Below, piece after piece: positions 34,145 through 43,411 of a stretch of DNA of 64,000 bases. Origin of the DNA: CAVVDT01 sp963747005 (GTDB lineage: Bacteria; Pseudomonadota; Alphaproteobacteria; Rhizobiales; Aestuariivirgaceae); assembly GCA_963747005.1 (NCBI GenBank), contig CAVVDT010000003.1, positions 310,001 to 374,000 of the forward strand, given 5' to 3'. The notes under the pieces are model-generated. The model made no database searches, had not been told where the DNA came from, and saw nothing but the letters and a program-made list of their open reading frames with translations. The translations under genes and the position numbers were made by a program. The stretch's first letter is position 1, and the number at the start of each line of letters is the position of its first letter.

Positions 34145-34693
34145 TCAGGTCGCGGGCACGCACTGCGATGCCGCCAGATCGGCCCGGACCCTGGCAAGCA
34201 TGGCGGGAGTGGCGATCCGCGCACGCAACACAACCAGCCCCTTCAGGGACGGCGATCTCACGGTGATCTGATTGTCGGCGCCGGCTTGCGCTTCGGCAGC
34301 CGTATCGCTGCTGCTTGCGTCAGATTTGCGGATGACCACCAGGTCGAGGTTGCGGACGTCGGCCTGCCGGTTGTTGAGCGAATAAAAGCCGTCGCCATTG
34401 GGGGCATAGAAGCTGATGAGCCAGTAACCGATCGGAACCTTGGCCTTCACCACGATCGGGCCGGCCGACAGGTCGAACACGCACACGGCGTGAACCAGCG
34501 AGGGGTCGGCCTCGGGCAGGACGGACTCCAGTGCGTCCTGCTGCACCACCACCAGATGATTGGTCCCCGCAAGCCTGGTGAACTCGCTCATCTTGGCGTC
34601 CATCTGGACGCGCGGCACGAACAGGACATAGGAGATATGCACGGCGATGCCGAGCAGCGCTGCCACCGTGAGCCAGAACAACCGCCCGCTCAT
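34145..34693 (-). CDS. DUF1254-like membrane-anchored protein
   Basis: A 182-residue protein with one N-terminal transmembrane helix (residues about 5-25) and a periplasmic domain. V-C-V-F-D-L-S-A-G-P-I-V-V and W-L-I-S-F-Y-A-P-N-G-D-G-F-Y-S-L-N-N-R resemble the DUF1254 half of the larger DUF1254/DUF1214 proteins. The ATG overlaps the stop of the upstream DUF1214 gene by four bases, so the two halves are made together. The role is unknown; proximity to PBP1A hints at the envelope. Confidence 0.72.
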   Translation of the reverse strand: MSGRLFWLTVAALLGIAVHISYVLFVPRVQMDAKMSEFTRLAGTNHLVVVQQDALESVLPEADPSLVHAVCVFDLSAGPIVVKAKVPIGYWLISFYAPNGDGFYSLNNRQADVRNLDLVVIRKSDASSSDTAAEAQAGADNQITVRSPSLKGLVVLRARIATPAMLARVRADLAASQCVPAT

Positions 34694-35265
34694 CGGCAGG
34701 TTTCCCTTGTGATCTGCGGTAATGTCATCGTGTTGGGACGGGCGCGCGATACCGGGGCGGGATCATAGAACCGCAGCACCAGGCCGACATTGCCGCTGGA
34801 GGGCATGGCGAGCCAATTCCCTGTATGCGGCTGCGATGACAGGTAGATGTCTGCGGTGCCATCAGCTTCATAGATCATCTCACCTGAATGCAGACTGGCA
34901 AACCTGGTCTTCGTGTTGGCCTCAACGACGCCTTTCTGACTGACACTGATGCTCCACCACCGCGCCCAGTCAAGCCGTCCGGCGATTGAATAGCTGCAAG
35001 CCGTATCGAGCGGGCTACCCGCGCTGTCGGCCCGGGCCTCGTATTCGACAATCTCGCGGCGATTGTCGGCAAGGCGTCCGGCGGCAAGGAAGTGTGCCTT
35101 GGTATAGGGATCCATGGTGATGAGACCGGCGCTTGTCCAGGTCCGCCACGGTCCTTGCGACAGGGTGACCAGATCAAACCCGCCATTGGCCACATAGCGC
35201 GCCGAAAACAGACCGACGGCAATGCCGATCAGGCAGGTGATGGCGAGCTTGATGCGGCCGAACAC
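34690..35265 (-). CDS. DUF1214-domain membrane-anchored protein
   Basis: A 191-residue protein with one N-terminal membrane helix (residues about 5-25). The periplasmic part has the DUF1214 blocks D-P-Y-T-K-A-H-F-L-A-A-G-R-L, E-Y-E-A-R-A-D-S-A-G-S-P-L-D and R-W-W-S-I-S-V, then G-N-W-L-A-M-P. It forms a two-gene unit with the DUF1254-like gene (ATGA overlap), a split arrangement common in Rhizobiales. It lies 17 bases downstream of the PBP1A gene, probably in the same transcript. Confidence 0.78.
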   Translation of the reverse strand: MFGRIKLAITCLIGIAVGLFSARYVANGGFDLVTLSQGPWRTWTSAGLITMDPYTKAHFLAAGRLADNRREIVEYEARADSAGSPLDTACSYSIAGRLDWARWWSISVSQKGVVEANTKTRFASLHSGEMIYEADGTADIYLSSQPHTGNWLAMPSSGNVGLVLRFYDPAPVSRARPNTMTLPQITRETCR

Positions 35266-35282
35266 GCCTTTTCAGCCTTCCC

Positions 35283-37541
35283 TCAGCGGCTTTGCAGAAG
35301 CCGTCTCAGGCGCAGGTGATTTTCTTCTGCGCGACTGGAACGCTGAATGTTCTGATTGGCACCGGAATTGAACAACGATGCGGCCGATTGGACATTGCTG
35401 GTCGAGCGCTGGCTGGAGAGCGAAAATACGTCCTTGAAAACCGAAGCGACCGCGTCATTGCCCGGCGCCGGCTGGGCGACCGGCAATTGGGCGGTAACGC
35501 TGCTGCGCAACGCGCCGTCGCCAAACGCGGGAATTGACAGCTCCACATTGTTGTCGCCGCGGGCCGCGACATATTTGGCGTAGGTGTCGTCGAGCGGGAT
35601 GCCATCGAGGGCCTTGGGCGGGGCGCCGGCCAGGGCCACCTCCATGAAGGCCTTCCAGGTCATGGCCGGCAACGAACCTCCGGTCACATGCCGCATCTCG
35701 CGCATGTCGTCGTTGCCGAACCATACCCCGGTCACCAGCTGAGCGGTGAAACCCATGAACCAGGCATCGCGGAAATTCTGTGTGGTGCCGGTCTTGCCGG
35801 CCTGTGGCGTGAACCCCAGACGGGCGCGCCGGCCGGTACCGGCCACCACCACCTGGCCGAGCATGTGGTTGAGCTCGCCGATGGTCGCAGCATCGATCAC
35901 CTGCGGCGCTTCCGGCGCATTGCGGGCGCGCGAATAGATCAGTTCGCCGGTCGGCCGGCGAATTTCAAGGACCGAGTAGGCCCGCGCCAGCTTGCCGCCA
36001 TTGGCAAATGTGGCATAGGCCGTCGTCATGTCCATGACCGTCACCTCGTTGGTGCCGAGCGGCAGCGATGGCACGGCCAGCAGATTGGACTTCAGGCCGA
36101 CACGGTGCGCCGTCTCGATGATGGCGGCCCGGCCGATGTCCTGCATCAGGTGAACCGGCACCGAATTATAGGAATGGGCGAGTGCCGTGGTCAGGGTGAT
36201 CCGCCCATGAAAGCGGTGGGAGTAATTCTGCGGTGACCAGTTGCCGATGGTGATGGGCGAGTCGTTGACGATCGTGTCGGGTTTGTAGCCGGCACGCAGC
36301 GCGGCGAGGTAGACAAAGGGCTTGAACGAGGAACCCGGCTGCCGCTTGGCATTGGTGGCACGGTTGAACTGGCTTTCCTCGTAACTGCGCCCGCCGACGA
36401 TGGCTTTCAGGGCGCCATCGGGCTGCATCGAGACCAGCGCCGCCTGGCCGACATCAAATTGCGGGCCTTGTGTATCGAGCATGTCGCTGACGGTCTTCTG
36501 GGCCGCCTTTTGCATGGCACTGTCGAGGGTCGTCTTGACCTCAAGCACATAGTCGCTCTGCAACCCTTGCGAGTCGATCAGATCGAGGGTCTCGCGATAG
36601 GCATAATCGAGGAAATAGTCGGGGCTGTAATAGTCGGCCTGGCTGATCACCTGTGCCGGGTGACGGCGCGCCTCATACAGTTCGCCCTGCGAGATGAAGC
36701 CCACATCGAGCATGCGGTACAAGACGACATTGGCGCGCGCCCGGGCATTGTCGATATTCACCGAGGGAGCGAACTTCGAAGGCGCCTTGAACAGGCCGGC
36801 CAGCATCGCCGCTTCCGACAGGTTTACGTCGCGGATCGACTTGCCGAAATAATACTGCGCCGCCGCCTCGACCCCGTAGGTGCCGCCGCCCAGATAGGAG
36901 CGGTCGAGATACATCTTGAGGATCTCGTCCTTGCTCAGCCGCGCCTCGATCCACAAGGCGAGGAAGGCCTCATGGACCTTGCGTCGCATGGTACGCTCGG
37001 GGCTGAGGAAGAGGTTCTTGGCCAGTTGCTGGGTGAGCGTCGATCCACCCTGCACCACCCCGTCCGCCCGGGCATTGGCCACCATCGCCCTGAAGGTTCC
37101 CTGGATGTCGACGCCGAAATGGCTGTAGAAGCGCGAATCCTCCGTCGCCAGCACCGCCCGGACCACATAGGGCGGGATCTCGGCGAGCGGTATGGCGTCA
37201 TTCTGGCGAATCCCGCGCCGCCCGATGATTTGGCCGTTGATGTCGGTGAAGGTGATGGCGTATTGCCGGCCGCGATTCCACACATCGTCGGTCTCGTGCA
37301 GCGTCGGCAGCGCGTAGGTGACCAGCGCGAAGGCGAACACCAGTCCGAATGTCAGGCCGTCGTCCAGCAGGTCGATGACAACCCGCTTCACGCCCCAGAT
37401 GCGAAAGCGCTCCAGCCACGAAGTATAGCTCGCCCAGCCATCGCGCAGTGCAGCCCCCGCCTCGAAGACGCTCGAACTGATAAGCGAATCGAGCCGCATG
37501 AACCATCGAAGCAAGGGATGTGGTCGCTTGAACTCTGACAC
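35283..37541 (-). CDS. Class A penicillin-binding protein (PBP1A type)
   Basis: A 752-residue bifunctional peptidoglycan synthase. A membrane helix lies near residues 62-80. The GT51 glycosyltransferase has catalytic Glu134 in A-T-E-D-S-R-F-Y-S-H-F-G and G-G-S-T-L-T-Q-Q-L-A-K-N (165-176). The transpeptidase has S-S-F-K with Ser404, S-Y-N and K-T-G-T-T near residue 580. The cytoplasmic N-terminus of about 60 residues and the Asn/Ser-rich C-terminal tail are typical additions in Rhizobiales. It is first in a minus-strand run with the DUF1214/DUF1254 pair. Confidence 0.93.
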   Translation of the reverse strand: MSEFKRPHPLLRWFMRLDSLISSSVFEAGAALRDGWASYTSWLERFRIWGVKRVVIDLLDDGLTFGLVFAFALVTYALPTLHETDDVWNRGRQYAITFTDINGQIIGRRGIRQNDAIPLAEIPPYVVRAVLATEDSRFYSHFGVDIQGTFRAMVANARADGVVQGGSTLTQQLAKNLFLSPERTMRRKVHEAFLALWIEARLSKDEILKMYLDRSYLGGGTYGVEAAAQYYFGKSIRDVNLSEAAMLAGLFKAPSKFAPSVNIDNARARANVVLYRMLDVGFISQGELYEARRHPAQVISQADYYSPDYFLDYAYRETLDLIDSQGLQSDYVLEVKTTLDSAMQKAAQKTVSDMLDTQGPQFDVGQAALVSMQPDGALKAIVGGRSYEESQFNRATNAKRQPGSSFKPFVYLAALRAGYKPDTIVNDSPITIGNWSPQNYSHRFHGRITLTTALAHSYNSVPVHLMQDIGRAAIIETAHRVGLKSNLLAVPSLPLGTNEVTVMDMTTAYATFANGGKLARAYSVLEIRRPTGELIYSRARNAPEAPQVIDAATIGELNHMLGQVVVAGTGRRARLGFTPQAGKTGTTQNFRDAWFMGFTAQLVTGVWFGNDDMREMRHVTGGSLPAMTWKAFMEVALAGAPPKALDGIPLDDTYAKYVAARGDNNVELSIPAFGDGALRSSVTAQLPVAQPAPGNDAVASVFKDVFSLSSQRSTSNVQSAASLFNSGANQNIQRSSRAEENHLRLRRLLQSR

Positions 37542-37758
37542 CTTGAACTGGCCTGTTTTCCGTGGCTTTCACGGTCAACCCGCTGACCGCATCCGGCTTG
37601 AGCAAAACCATCGGCATCGTGCCGCACCCTCAAAAAGGTGCGCGAACCACAATCCCGGCGACCGGCCATCCTTGCCGCCACACCGGCCCGGTCGTCATGC
37701 TATATATCGCAAATGCCCATGAGTTCCACAACAAAGACCCTGATACAGGTTAACGGCG

Positions 37759-38196
37759 ATGCCTGCTGACGAACGCTTCTGGGAAAAAAAGACGCTTCTC
37801 GAAATGACGTCCGAGGAGTGGGAAGCCCTGTGCGACGGCTGCGGCCAGTGCTGCCGGGTGAAGCTGGAGGACGAGGATACCGGCCGCATTCACCAGACCT
37901 CGGTGGTCTGCCGGCTGCTCGATGCCGGCACCTGCCGCTGCCGCGACTACCCCAACCGGCAGAACCTGGTGCCCGATTGCGTGCGGCTCGAACCGCAGAA
38001 CGTGGCAGAAATCGCGTGGCTTCCCGCAACCTGCGCCTACCGCGTGCTGGCCGAGGGGCGTGAACTGGCCTGGTGGCACCCGCTCATCTCCGGCGAACAG
38101 GCCAGCGTCGCGGCCGCCGGGATATCGGTCAGCGGGCAGGTGGTCTCGGAAAGCGAGGTTGACGAGAAGGAACTGGGTTACTATCTCATCGACTAG
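37759..38196 (+). CDS. YcgN-family cysteine-cluster protein (UPF0260)
   Basis: A 145-residue protein with the family cysteine pattern C-D-G-C-G-Q-C-C, then C-R-L-L-D-A-G-T-C-R-C-R-D-Y, D-C-V-R-L and T-C-A-Y-R. The eight or more conserved cysteines suggest a metal or Fe-S site. The protein begins F-W-E-K-K-T-L-x-E-M as in E. coli YcgN. The biochemical role is unknown. It is divergent from PBP1A and is the last gene before the GTA operon. Confidence 0.85.
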   Translation: MPADERFWEKKTLLEMTSEEWEALCDGCGQCCRVKLEDEDTGRIHQTSVVCRLLDAGTCRCRDYPNRQNLVPDCVRLEPQNVAEIAWLPATCAYRVLAEGRELAWWHPLISGEQASVAAAGISVSGQVVSESEVDEKELGYYLID

Positions 38197-38257
38197 ATCC
38201 TTGAAAGGATTAAAACGCGCAAAGTTTATTTTTTTTCACAGAAATGCAATTTTTTCC

Positions 38258-38286
38258 TTGACATCGTTGCGCTCTTCGGCTATGAA
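38258..38286 (+). promoter_or_regulatory. Candidate sigma70 promoter of the GTA operon
   Basis: TTGACA (38258-38263), a 17-base spacer, and TATGAA (38281-38286). The -35 is preceded by T-rich tracts (38224-38236 and 38250-38255) that could act as an UP element. The start would leave a leader of about 160 bases before the TerS ATG at 38453. Confidence 0.6.
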
Positions 38287-38452
38287 TTTGCCACGCTCCG
38301 GAAATGGGCCTTGGGGACGCAACCGCCGCACGGCGGGCGCGCCGGGCAAGCACCAGCCGGACACCTTCATCGCATCATCCAGCCATGACCGCGTCCCGTC
38401 GCCGCTTCGGTGCTGGCCGCCTCGTGCTGCCCTATCGGAAAACGGAACATCC

Positions 38453-38986
38453 ATGGACGACGACCGCGGCGCCGGGAGCGGAGTTGCTTGCACGCCGCCG
38501 GCAGTTGACGACGACAGGACGTCGGCGATTGCCTGCGACTACCTCGAAAGGCGACTGCCGATCGACGAGATCCTGAAGCGCCATCACATCTCTTACCGCT
38601 GCTTTTATCGCCTGATCGACAATGAGGGTTGGGCAAGACGGAGACCGCAGCGATCAAAGAAGGCGGAAGTGAGGATGCACAGCCCCGCTGCGCTGCTTGC
38701 CCGCTTGCGCAAACTGGCGCGGCGGCGCATCGCCGCGCTGGAAAAGGCGGCGAACACCGATGCAACAGACTTTGCCGGCCATGAGCGCCAGGTCAGGACG
38801 CTCACTGCCCTTGTCTCGCTGGTCAGGCACATCGAAGAACTCGAAGCCGCGAGCAGGTCGGACAGCGCGGCCGCACCTCGGGTCATGACGCCGGAAGAGG
38901 CCGATGAGCGACGCCAGAAGCTTGCGCAAATGCTTGTTGCAATGCTCGAGCAGGCAGGCGGTCGACGACTTCCTGACAGCGGTTGA
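38453..38986 (+). CDS. GTA small terminase-like protein (TerS, g1)
   Basis: A 177-residue protein, first gene of the GTA operon. The N-terminal half has a helix-turn-helix (I-D-E-I-L-K-R-H-H-I-S-Y-R-C-F-Y-R-L-I) suited to DNA binding. The C-terminal half is a long charged helix (R-K-L-A-R-R-R-I-A-A-L-E-K-A), as in small terminases, which oligomerise. It extends 83 bases past the TerL start, a long overlap. In R. capsulatus GTA the equivalent g1 product recruits DNA to TerL without strong sequence specificity. The start follows a CATCC sequence and has no strong ribosome binding site; other starts in this frame are far upstream. Confidence 0.7.
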   Translation: MDDDRGAGSGVACTPPAVDDDRTSAIACDYLERRLPIDEILKRHHISYRCFYRLIDNEGWARRRPQRSKKAEVRMHSPAALLARLRKLARRRIAALEKAANTDATDFAGHERQVRTLTALVSLVRHIEELEAASRSDSAAAPRVMTPEEADERRQKLAQMLVAMLEQAGGRRLPDSG

Positions 38987-40259
38987 CGGCGAGGATCTGG
39001 GCTTTCTGCAAGCTGACTGGGCAACGCTTGCCCGTGACGATCAATGGCCGGCGCTGGCGCCTGCAGGCGAAAGCGGACCGGCCACGTGGCTGTTCATCGG
39101 CGGGCGCGGTGCCGGCAAGACTCGCGCGGGTGCTGAGTGGGTGCGCCGCATGGCCATCGACCGCCGGCTGCGACCGCCGGGCGAGGACCTGGTGCGCATC
39201 GCCCTGGTGGGCCCCACCCTGAGCGAGGTACGCCAGGTGATGGTGGAGGGGCAATCGGGGTTGTTGGCCGTTCATGGGGATCGTGACGTCCGCCCGCTGT
39301 TTGAACCCTCGCGCCGGCAACTGACCTGGCCCGATCTGGCCATCGCCCAGATGTTTTCCGCCGAGGAGCCGGACAGCCTGCGCGGCTTCCAGTTCCACGC
39401 CGCCTGGTGCGACGAACTGGCCAAATGGCGCCAGTCCCGCGCCACCTGGGACATGCTCGAATTCGGCATGCGCCTGGGCGACAATCCGCAGCGCGTAGTG
39501 ACCACGACGCCGCGGCCGATACCGCTTCTGAAGGCGCTGATGGCCGATCCGGCGACCCTCGTTACGCGGGCAAGGACGGCTGACAACGCCGGCTTTCTGG
39601 CCCGCACCTTTCTCGATCACGTGACGGCGCGCTATGGCGGTACCGTCCTCGGCCGCCAGGAACTGGATGCCGAGATCATCGAGGAAGTTCAGGGCGCGCT
39701 GTTCTCGCGCCGCCTGATCGAGGCGGGACGTATCACTGCTGCGCCGGACCTTGTGCGCATCGTCGTTGCCGTCGATCCACCGGTGAGCCGCGGCCCCAAG
39801 GCGGCGGCCTGCGGCATCGTCTGCGCCGGGCGCGGGGCCGACGGGCGCGGCTATGTGCTCGACGACATGACCATCGAGGGCGCAAGCCCCATGGGCTGGG
39901 TGGCGCGTGCCGCTGGCCTCTATCACGCCCGCACCGCCGACCGGCTGGTGGCCGAGGTCAACCAGGGGGGCGATCTCGTAGCCAGCCTCTTGCGCGAAGT
40001 CGATCCGACGGTCGCCTATCGCGCCGTCCATGCCCGCCAGGGCAAGCGCTTGCGGGCCGAACCGGTCGCCGCGCTCTACGAACAGGGCCGGGTCTCCCAC
40101 GTCGGGGCATTTCCCGAACTCGAAGACGAAATGTGCAGTTTCATCGGGGCGGGCGACAGACCTGAGCGCAGTCCCGACCGCCTCGATGCCCTGGTGTGGG
40201 CCTTGAGCGACCTCTTGCTCGCCCGGCCGCGCACCGTGCCGCGCATCCGCCAACTGTAG
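38904..40259 (+). CDS. GTA large terminase (TerL, g2)
   Basis: A 451-residue packaging ATPase-nuclease. Walker A G-G-R-G-A-G-K-T-R-A-G is at 66-76, the Walker B-like A-A-W-C-D-E-L near residue 166-172, and the coupling motif V-V-T-T-T-P-R-P-I-P follows. The C-terminal RNase-H nuclease starts at I-V-V-A-V-D-P-P-V-S. ATG 38904 has GGAAGAGG upstream. The length is close to RcGTA TerL. It packages random host DNA into capsids in known GTAs. Confidence 0.93.
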   Translation: MSDARSLRKCLLQCSSRQAVDDFLTAVDGEDLGFLQADWATLARDDQWPALAPAGESGPATWLFIGGRGAGKTRAGAEWVRRMAIDRRLRPPGEDLVRIALVGPTLSEVRQVMVEGQSGLLAVHGDRDVRPLFEPSRRQLTWPDLAIAQMFSAEEPDSLRGFQFHAAWCDELAKWRQSRATWDMLEFGMRLGDNPQRVVTTTPRPIPLLKALMADPATLVTRARTADNAGFLARTFLDHVTARYGGTVLGRQELDAEIIEEVQGALFSRRLIEAGRITAAPDLVRIVVAVDPPVSRGPKAAACGIVCAGRGADGRGYVLDDMTIEGASPMGWVARAAGLYHARTADRLVAEVNQGGDLVASLLREVDPTVAYRAVHARQGKRLRAEPVAALYEQGRVSHVGAFPELEDEMCSFIGAGDRPERSPDRLDALVWALSDLLLARPRTVPRIRQL

Positions 40260-40277
40260 GAAAAGCCCGGAGGCTCA

Positions 40278-41501
40278 ATGCCAAACTGGTTCTCTTTGCT
40301 CGCCCGCCTCGTGGGCGCGGCACCCGCTTCGCCACCCGAGGCCAAGCGCAGCCGTACCGGTCCCCTGATTGCCCTGCAGACCGGCCACCAGCCGGTATGG
40401 ACGCCACGCAACTACCAGGCCCTGGCGAAGGAAGGCTTTGCCACCAATGCCGTGGGCTATCGCTGCGTGCGCATGATCTCCGAGGCCGCAGCGTCCGTCG
40501 AATGGCTGCTCTATGAGGACCAGCGCGAGCTTACCCGCCACCCTCTGCTCGACCTGCTGGCCCGGCCCAATCCGGTCGAGGACGGCCGTTCGCTGATGGA
40601 AGCTTTCTACGGCCACCTCTACATCGCCGGAAGCGCCTATCTGGAGGCTGCCAGCATCGATGGCGAGGTGCGCGAGTTGCATGCGCTGCGTCCCGACCGC
40701 ATGCGCGTGGTGGCCGGCGAGGACGGCTGGCCGGAAGCTTATGATTATACCATCGCCGGCCGCTCGGTGCGCTTTGCCCAGGACGGCAACGGCCCGGTAC
40801 CGCCGATCATGCACCTGCGCCTGTTCAATCCGACCGACGACCATTACGGCCTGTCGCCGCTGGAGGCCGCCGCCCGTGCCATCGACATCCACAACGCCGC
40901 CGGCGCCTGGAACAAGGCCCTGCTCGACAATTCCGCCCGGCCCTCGGGCGCTCTCATCTACAATGGCGGCGAAGCGGGCGGCCTCACCGAGGAACAGTTC
41001 GATCGCCTGAAGCAGGAGCTGGAGACCTCCTATCAGGGCGCCGTCAATGCCGGACGCCCGCTGGTGCTGGAAGGCGGCCTCGACTGGAAACCGCTGTCGC
41101 TCACCCCGCGCGACATGCAGCATATCGAGCTCCGATACGTGGCGGCGCGCGATATCGCACTGGCTTTCGGCGTGCCCCCCATGCTGCTCGGCATCCCCGG
41201 CGACAACACCTTTTCCAATTATGCCGAGGCCAACCGCACCTTTTGGCGCCAGACGGTGTTGCCGCTGGTCGCCCGCACCGCCGGTGCGCTCAGCCACTGG
41301 CTGAGACCGGTGTGGGGCGGCGGATTGAGCCTCGGCTACGACGCCGACAAGATCGAGGCCCTGGCGGGCGATCGCCAGGCCCTGTGGTCGAGCCTTGAGC
41401 AGGCCAGGTTCCTGACCGTCAACGAAAAGCGCATGGCCGTGGGTTACGGCGCGTTGGCAGACGGTGATCGCCTCCCGAGTAGTGCGACGGGGGCGGCCTG
41501 A
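40278..41501 (+). CDS. GTA/HK97-family portal protein (g3)
   Basis: A 407-residue portal forming the dodecameric ring at the capsid vertex. Family segments are N-A-V-G-Y-R-C-V-R-M-I-S-E-A, H-P-L-L-D-L-L-A-R-P-N-P, V-A-A-R-D-I-A-L-A-F-G-V-P-P-M-L-L-G-I and N-Y-A-E-A-N-R-T-F-W, matching GTA and HK97 portals. CGGAGG sits 8 bases before the ATG. It lies 18 bases after TerL and is followed by the protease two bases later. Confidence 0.93.
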   Translation: MPNWFSLLARLVGAAPASPPEAKRSRTGPLIALQTGHQPVWTPRNYQALAKEGFATNAVGYRCVRMISEAAASVEWLLYEDQRELTRHPLLDLLARPNPVEDGRSLMEAFYGHLYIAGSAYLEAASIDGEVRELHALRPDRMRVVAGEDGWPEAYDYTIAGRSVRFAQDGNGPVPPIMHLRLFNPTDDHYGLSPLEAAARAIDIHNAAGAWNKALLDNSARPSGALIYNGGEAGGLTEEQFDRLKQELETSYQGAVNAGRPLVLEGGLDWKPLSLTPRDMQHIELRYVAARDIALAFGVPPMLLGIPGDNTFSNYAEANRTFWRQTVLPLVARTAGALSHWLRPVWGGGLSLGYDADKIEALAGDRQALWSSLEQARFLTVNEKRMAVGYGALADGDRLPSSATGAA

Positions 41502-41503
41502 TC

Positions 41504-42046
41504 ATGGCGACCGCAGCGCATTCCTTCAATACTTCTGGTCCAGTCGATGCAGGCGCGGTCGTCTCCGGCTATGCCAGCCTGTTCAACCTGCCCGACTCAA
41601 GCGGCGATGTGGTCCTGCCGGGCGCCTTTGCCAGGACCCTGGCGCGGCGCGGGCCAGACGGTGTCCGCATGCTCTGGCAGCACGATCCGGCTCAGCCTAT
41701 CGGGCGCTGGACCAGCCTCGTGGAGGACCGCCTGGGCCTCAAGGTCACGGGCCGGCTGACGGCAGGTGTCGCGACTGCCGACGACCTCGCCCGGCTGGTT
41801 GCCGATGCGGCCGTCGATGGCCTGTCCATAGGGTTCCGCACCGTGCGTGCCACATCGGACCCCAAGCGCGGCATCCGCCTGATCCGCGAGATCGATCTGT
41901 GGGAGGTGTCGCTTGTCACCTTCCCCATGCATCCCCGCGCCCGTCTCGTCCCGAGCGGTCCGCAAGGGATGAACGGCGGCGATCGCGCCGCCCTGGTCCG
42001 GCGTCTCGATGAGGCGAGGCGGACGATGCATTTGTCCATGTCATGA
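41504..42046 (+). CDS. HK97-family prohead protease (g4)
   Basis: A 180-residue maturation protease. The catalytic His60 is in M-L-W-Q-H-D and the Ser108 in G-L-S-I-G-F. The W-E-V-S-L-V-T-F-P strand is also conserved. It removes the scaffolding part of the capsid protein during head assembly, then degrades itself. Its stop overlaps a possible capsid start (ATGA at 42043). Confidence 0.92.
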   Translation: MATAAHSFNTSGPVDAGAVVSGYASLFNLPDSSGDVVLPGAFARTLARRGPDGVRMLWQHDPAQPIGRWTSLVEDRLGLKVTGRLTAGVATADDLARLVADAAVDGLSIGFRTVRATSDPKRGIRLIREIDLWEVSLVTFPMHPRARLVPSGPQGMNGGDRAALVRRLDEARRTMHLSMS

Positions 42047-42063
42047 GGAGCATTGAAGAAGAG

Positions 42064-43320
42064 ATGGATAGGGTTCCGCAGTATGAAACCAAGGTCGAGC
42101 CAGCCCCGCGCGACGTCAATGACGCCTTCGACGGCTTCATGACGACGTTCGAGGCTTTCCGCCAGGCCAACGATCGCCGGCTTGACGAGATCGAGCAGCG
42201 CATGAGCGCCGATGTCGTAACCCGCGACAAGGTCGAGCGCCTCAACAGCGCCCTCGACGAACACAAGGCCAAGCTCGACACCCTGACCCTGAAGGGCGCC
42301 CGTCCGCGCCTCGGCCGCGATGGCGACGAAGGGCGCGTCAGCCGGCCGAGCGAGCACAAGGCCGCCTTCGAGCGCTATGTGCGTCGCGGCGAAACCTCCG
42401 CGCTGGCCAATCTGGAAGCCAAGAGCCTGTCGGTGGGCAGCGACCCCGACGGCGGCTATCTGGTGCCGGACGAGACCGAAACGGAAATCGGCCGCCTGCT
42501 TGCCGCTGCCTCGCCGATCCGCGCCATCGCTGGCGTCCGGCAGGTTTCGGCCTCGGTCTACAAGAAGCCCTTTGCCATCACGGGTGCGGCGACCGGCTGG
42601 GTGGGCGAGACGGCGGCGCGGACCGAGACCGCCTCGCCGACGCTGGCCGAACTGCAGTTCCCGACCATGGAACTCTATGCCATGCCGGCCGCCACCCAGA
42701 GCCTGCTGGATGATGCCGCGGTCAATGTCGACCAGTGGATCGCCGAGGAGGTGCAGACGGTATTCGCCGAACAGGAAGGCGCTGCCTTCGTCACCGGCGA
42801 TGGCACCAACAAGCCGCGCGGCTTCCTCGACTACACCAGCGTCGATGATGCTTCGTGGAGCTGGGGCAACATCGGCTATGTGCCGACCGGCGTCGCTGGC
42901 GATTTTCCCGCAAGCGATGCCTCCGATGTGCTGGTCGATCTGGTCTACAGCCTGAAGAGCGGCTACCGCCAGGGTGCCTACTGGGTGATGAACCGCAAGA
43001 CCCAGGCCGAAATCAGGAAGCTCAAGGATGCCAACGGCCACTACCTCTGGCAGCCGGCGGCCACCGCCGACGGGCGCGCCAGCCTGATGAGCTTTCCCAT
43101 CGCCGAGGCCGAGGACATGCCCGACATCGCCGCCGATTCCACCGCGATCGCCTTCGGCGATTTCCGCCGCGGTTATCTGATCGTCGACCGGCTGGGGGTC
43201 AGGGTGCTGCGCGATCCCTATTCCTCCAAGCCCTACGTGCTGTTCTACACCACCAAGCGTGTTGGCGGCGGCGTGCAGAATTTCGAAGCGATCAAGCTGT
43301 TGAAGTTTGCTGTGTCGTAG
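42064..43320 (+). CDS. Major capsid protein, HK97 fold (g5)
   Basis: A 418-residue capsid precursor from ATG 42064. The first about 115 residues are charged coiled coil, the scaffold domain cut off by the g4 protease. The mature HK97 fold begins near S-L-S-V-G-S-D-P-D-G-G-Y-L-V-P. A-T-Q-S-L-L-D-D-A, E-G-A-A-F-V-T-G-D-G-T-N-K-P-R-G-F-L and G-D-F-R-R-G-Y are family hallmarks. An alternative ATG at 42043 overlaps the protease stop but has no ribosome binding site; a purine-rich GAAGAAGAG precedes 42064. Confidence 0.93.
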   Translation: MDRVPQYETKVEPAPRDVNDAFDGFMTTFEAFRQANDRRLDEIEQRMSADVVTRDKVERLNSALDEHKAKLDTLTLKGARPRLGRDGDEGRVSRPSEHKAAFERYVRRGETSALANLEAKSLSVGSDPDGGYLVPDETETEIGRLLAAASPIRAIAGVRQVSASVYKKPFAITGAATGWVGETAARTETASPTLAELQFPTMELYAMPAATQSLLDDAAVNVDQWIAEEVQTVFAEQEGAAFVTGDGTNKPRGFLDYTSVDDASWSWGNIGYVPTGVAGDFPASDASDVLVDLVYSLKSGYRQGAYWVMNRKTQAEIRKLKDANGHYLWQPAATADGRASLMSFPIAEAEDMPDIAADSTAIAFGDFRRGYLIVDRLGVRVLRDPYSSKPYVLFYTTKRVGGGVQNFEAIKLLKFAVS

Positions 43321-43411
43321 TCTGCCTTCCGCCCGCTCCGCCGCTTCCTGAGACAGGGGGGGGCGGCGGAGACCGCCTGCCCCGACCCAATCCAAAGAGA
43401 TCGGCATTTCC

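Noticed and set aside
38197..38210. ATCCTT/AAGGAT hairpin just after the YcgN stop
   Set aside because: Only six pairs with a two-base loop and no clean U-tract directly after it; too weak to call a terminator.
38197..38452. CtrA-type TTAA-N7-TTAA site before the GTA operon
   Set aside because: TTAA near 38210 has no partner at the right distance.
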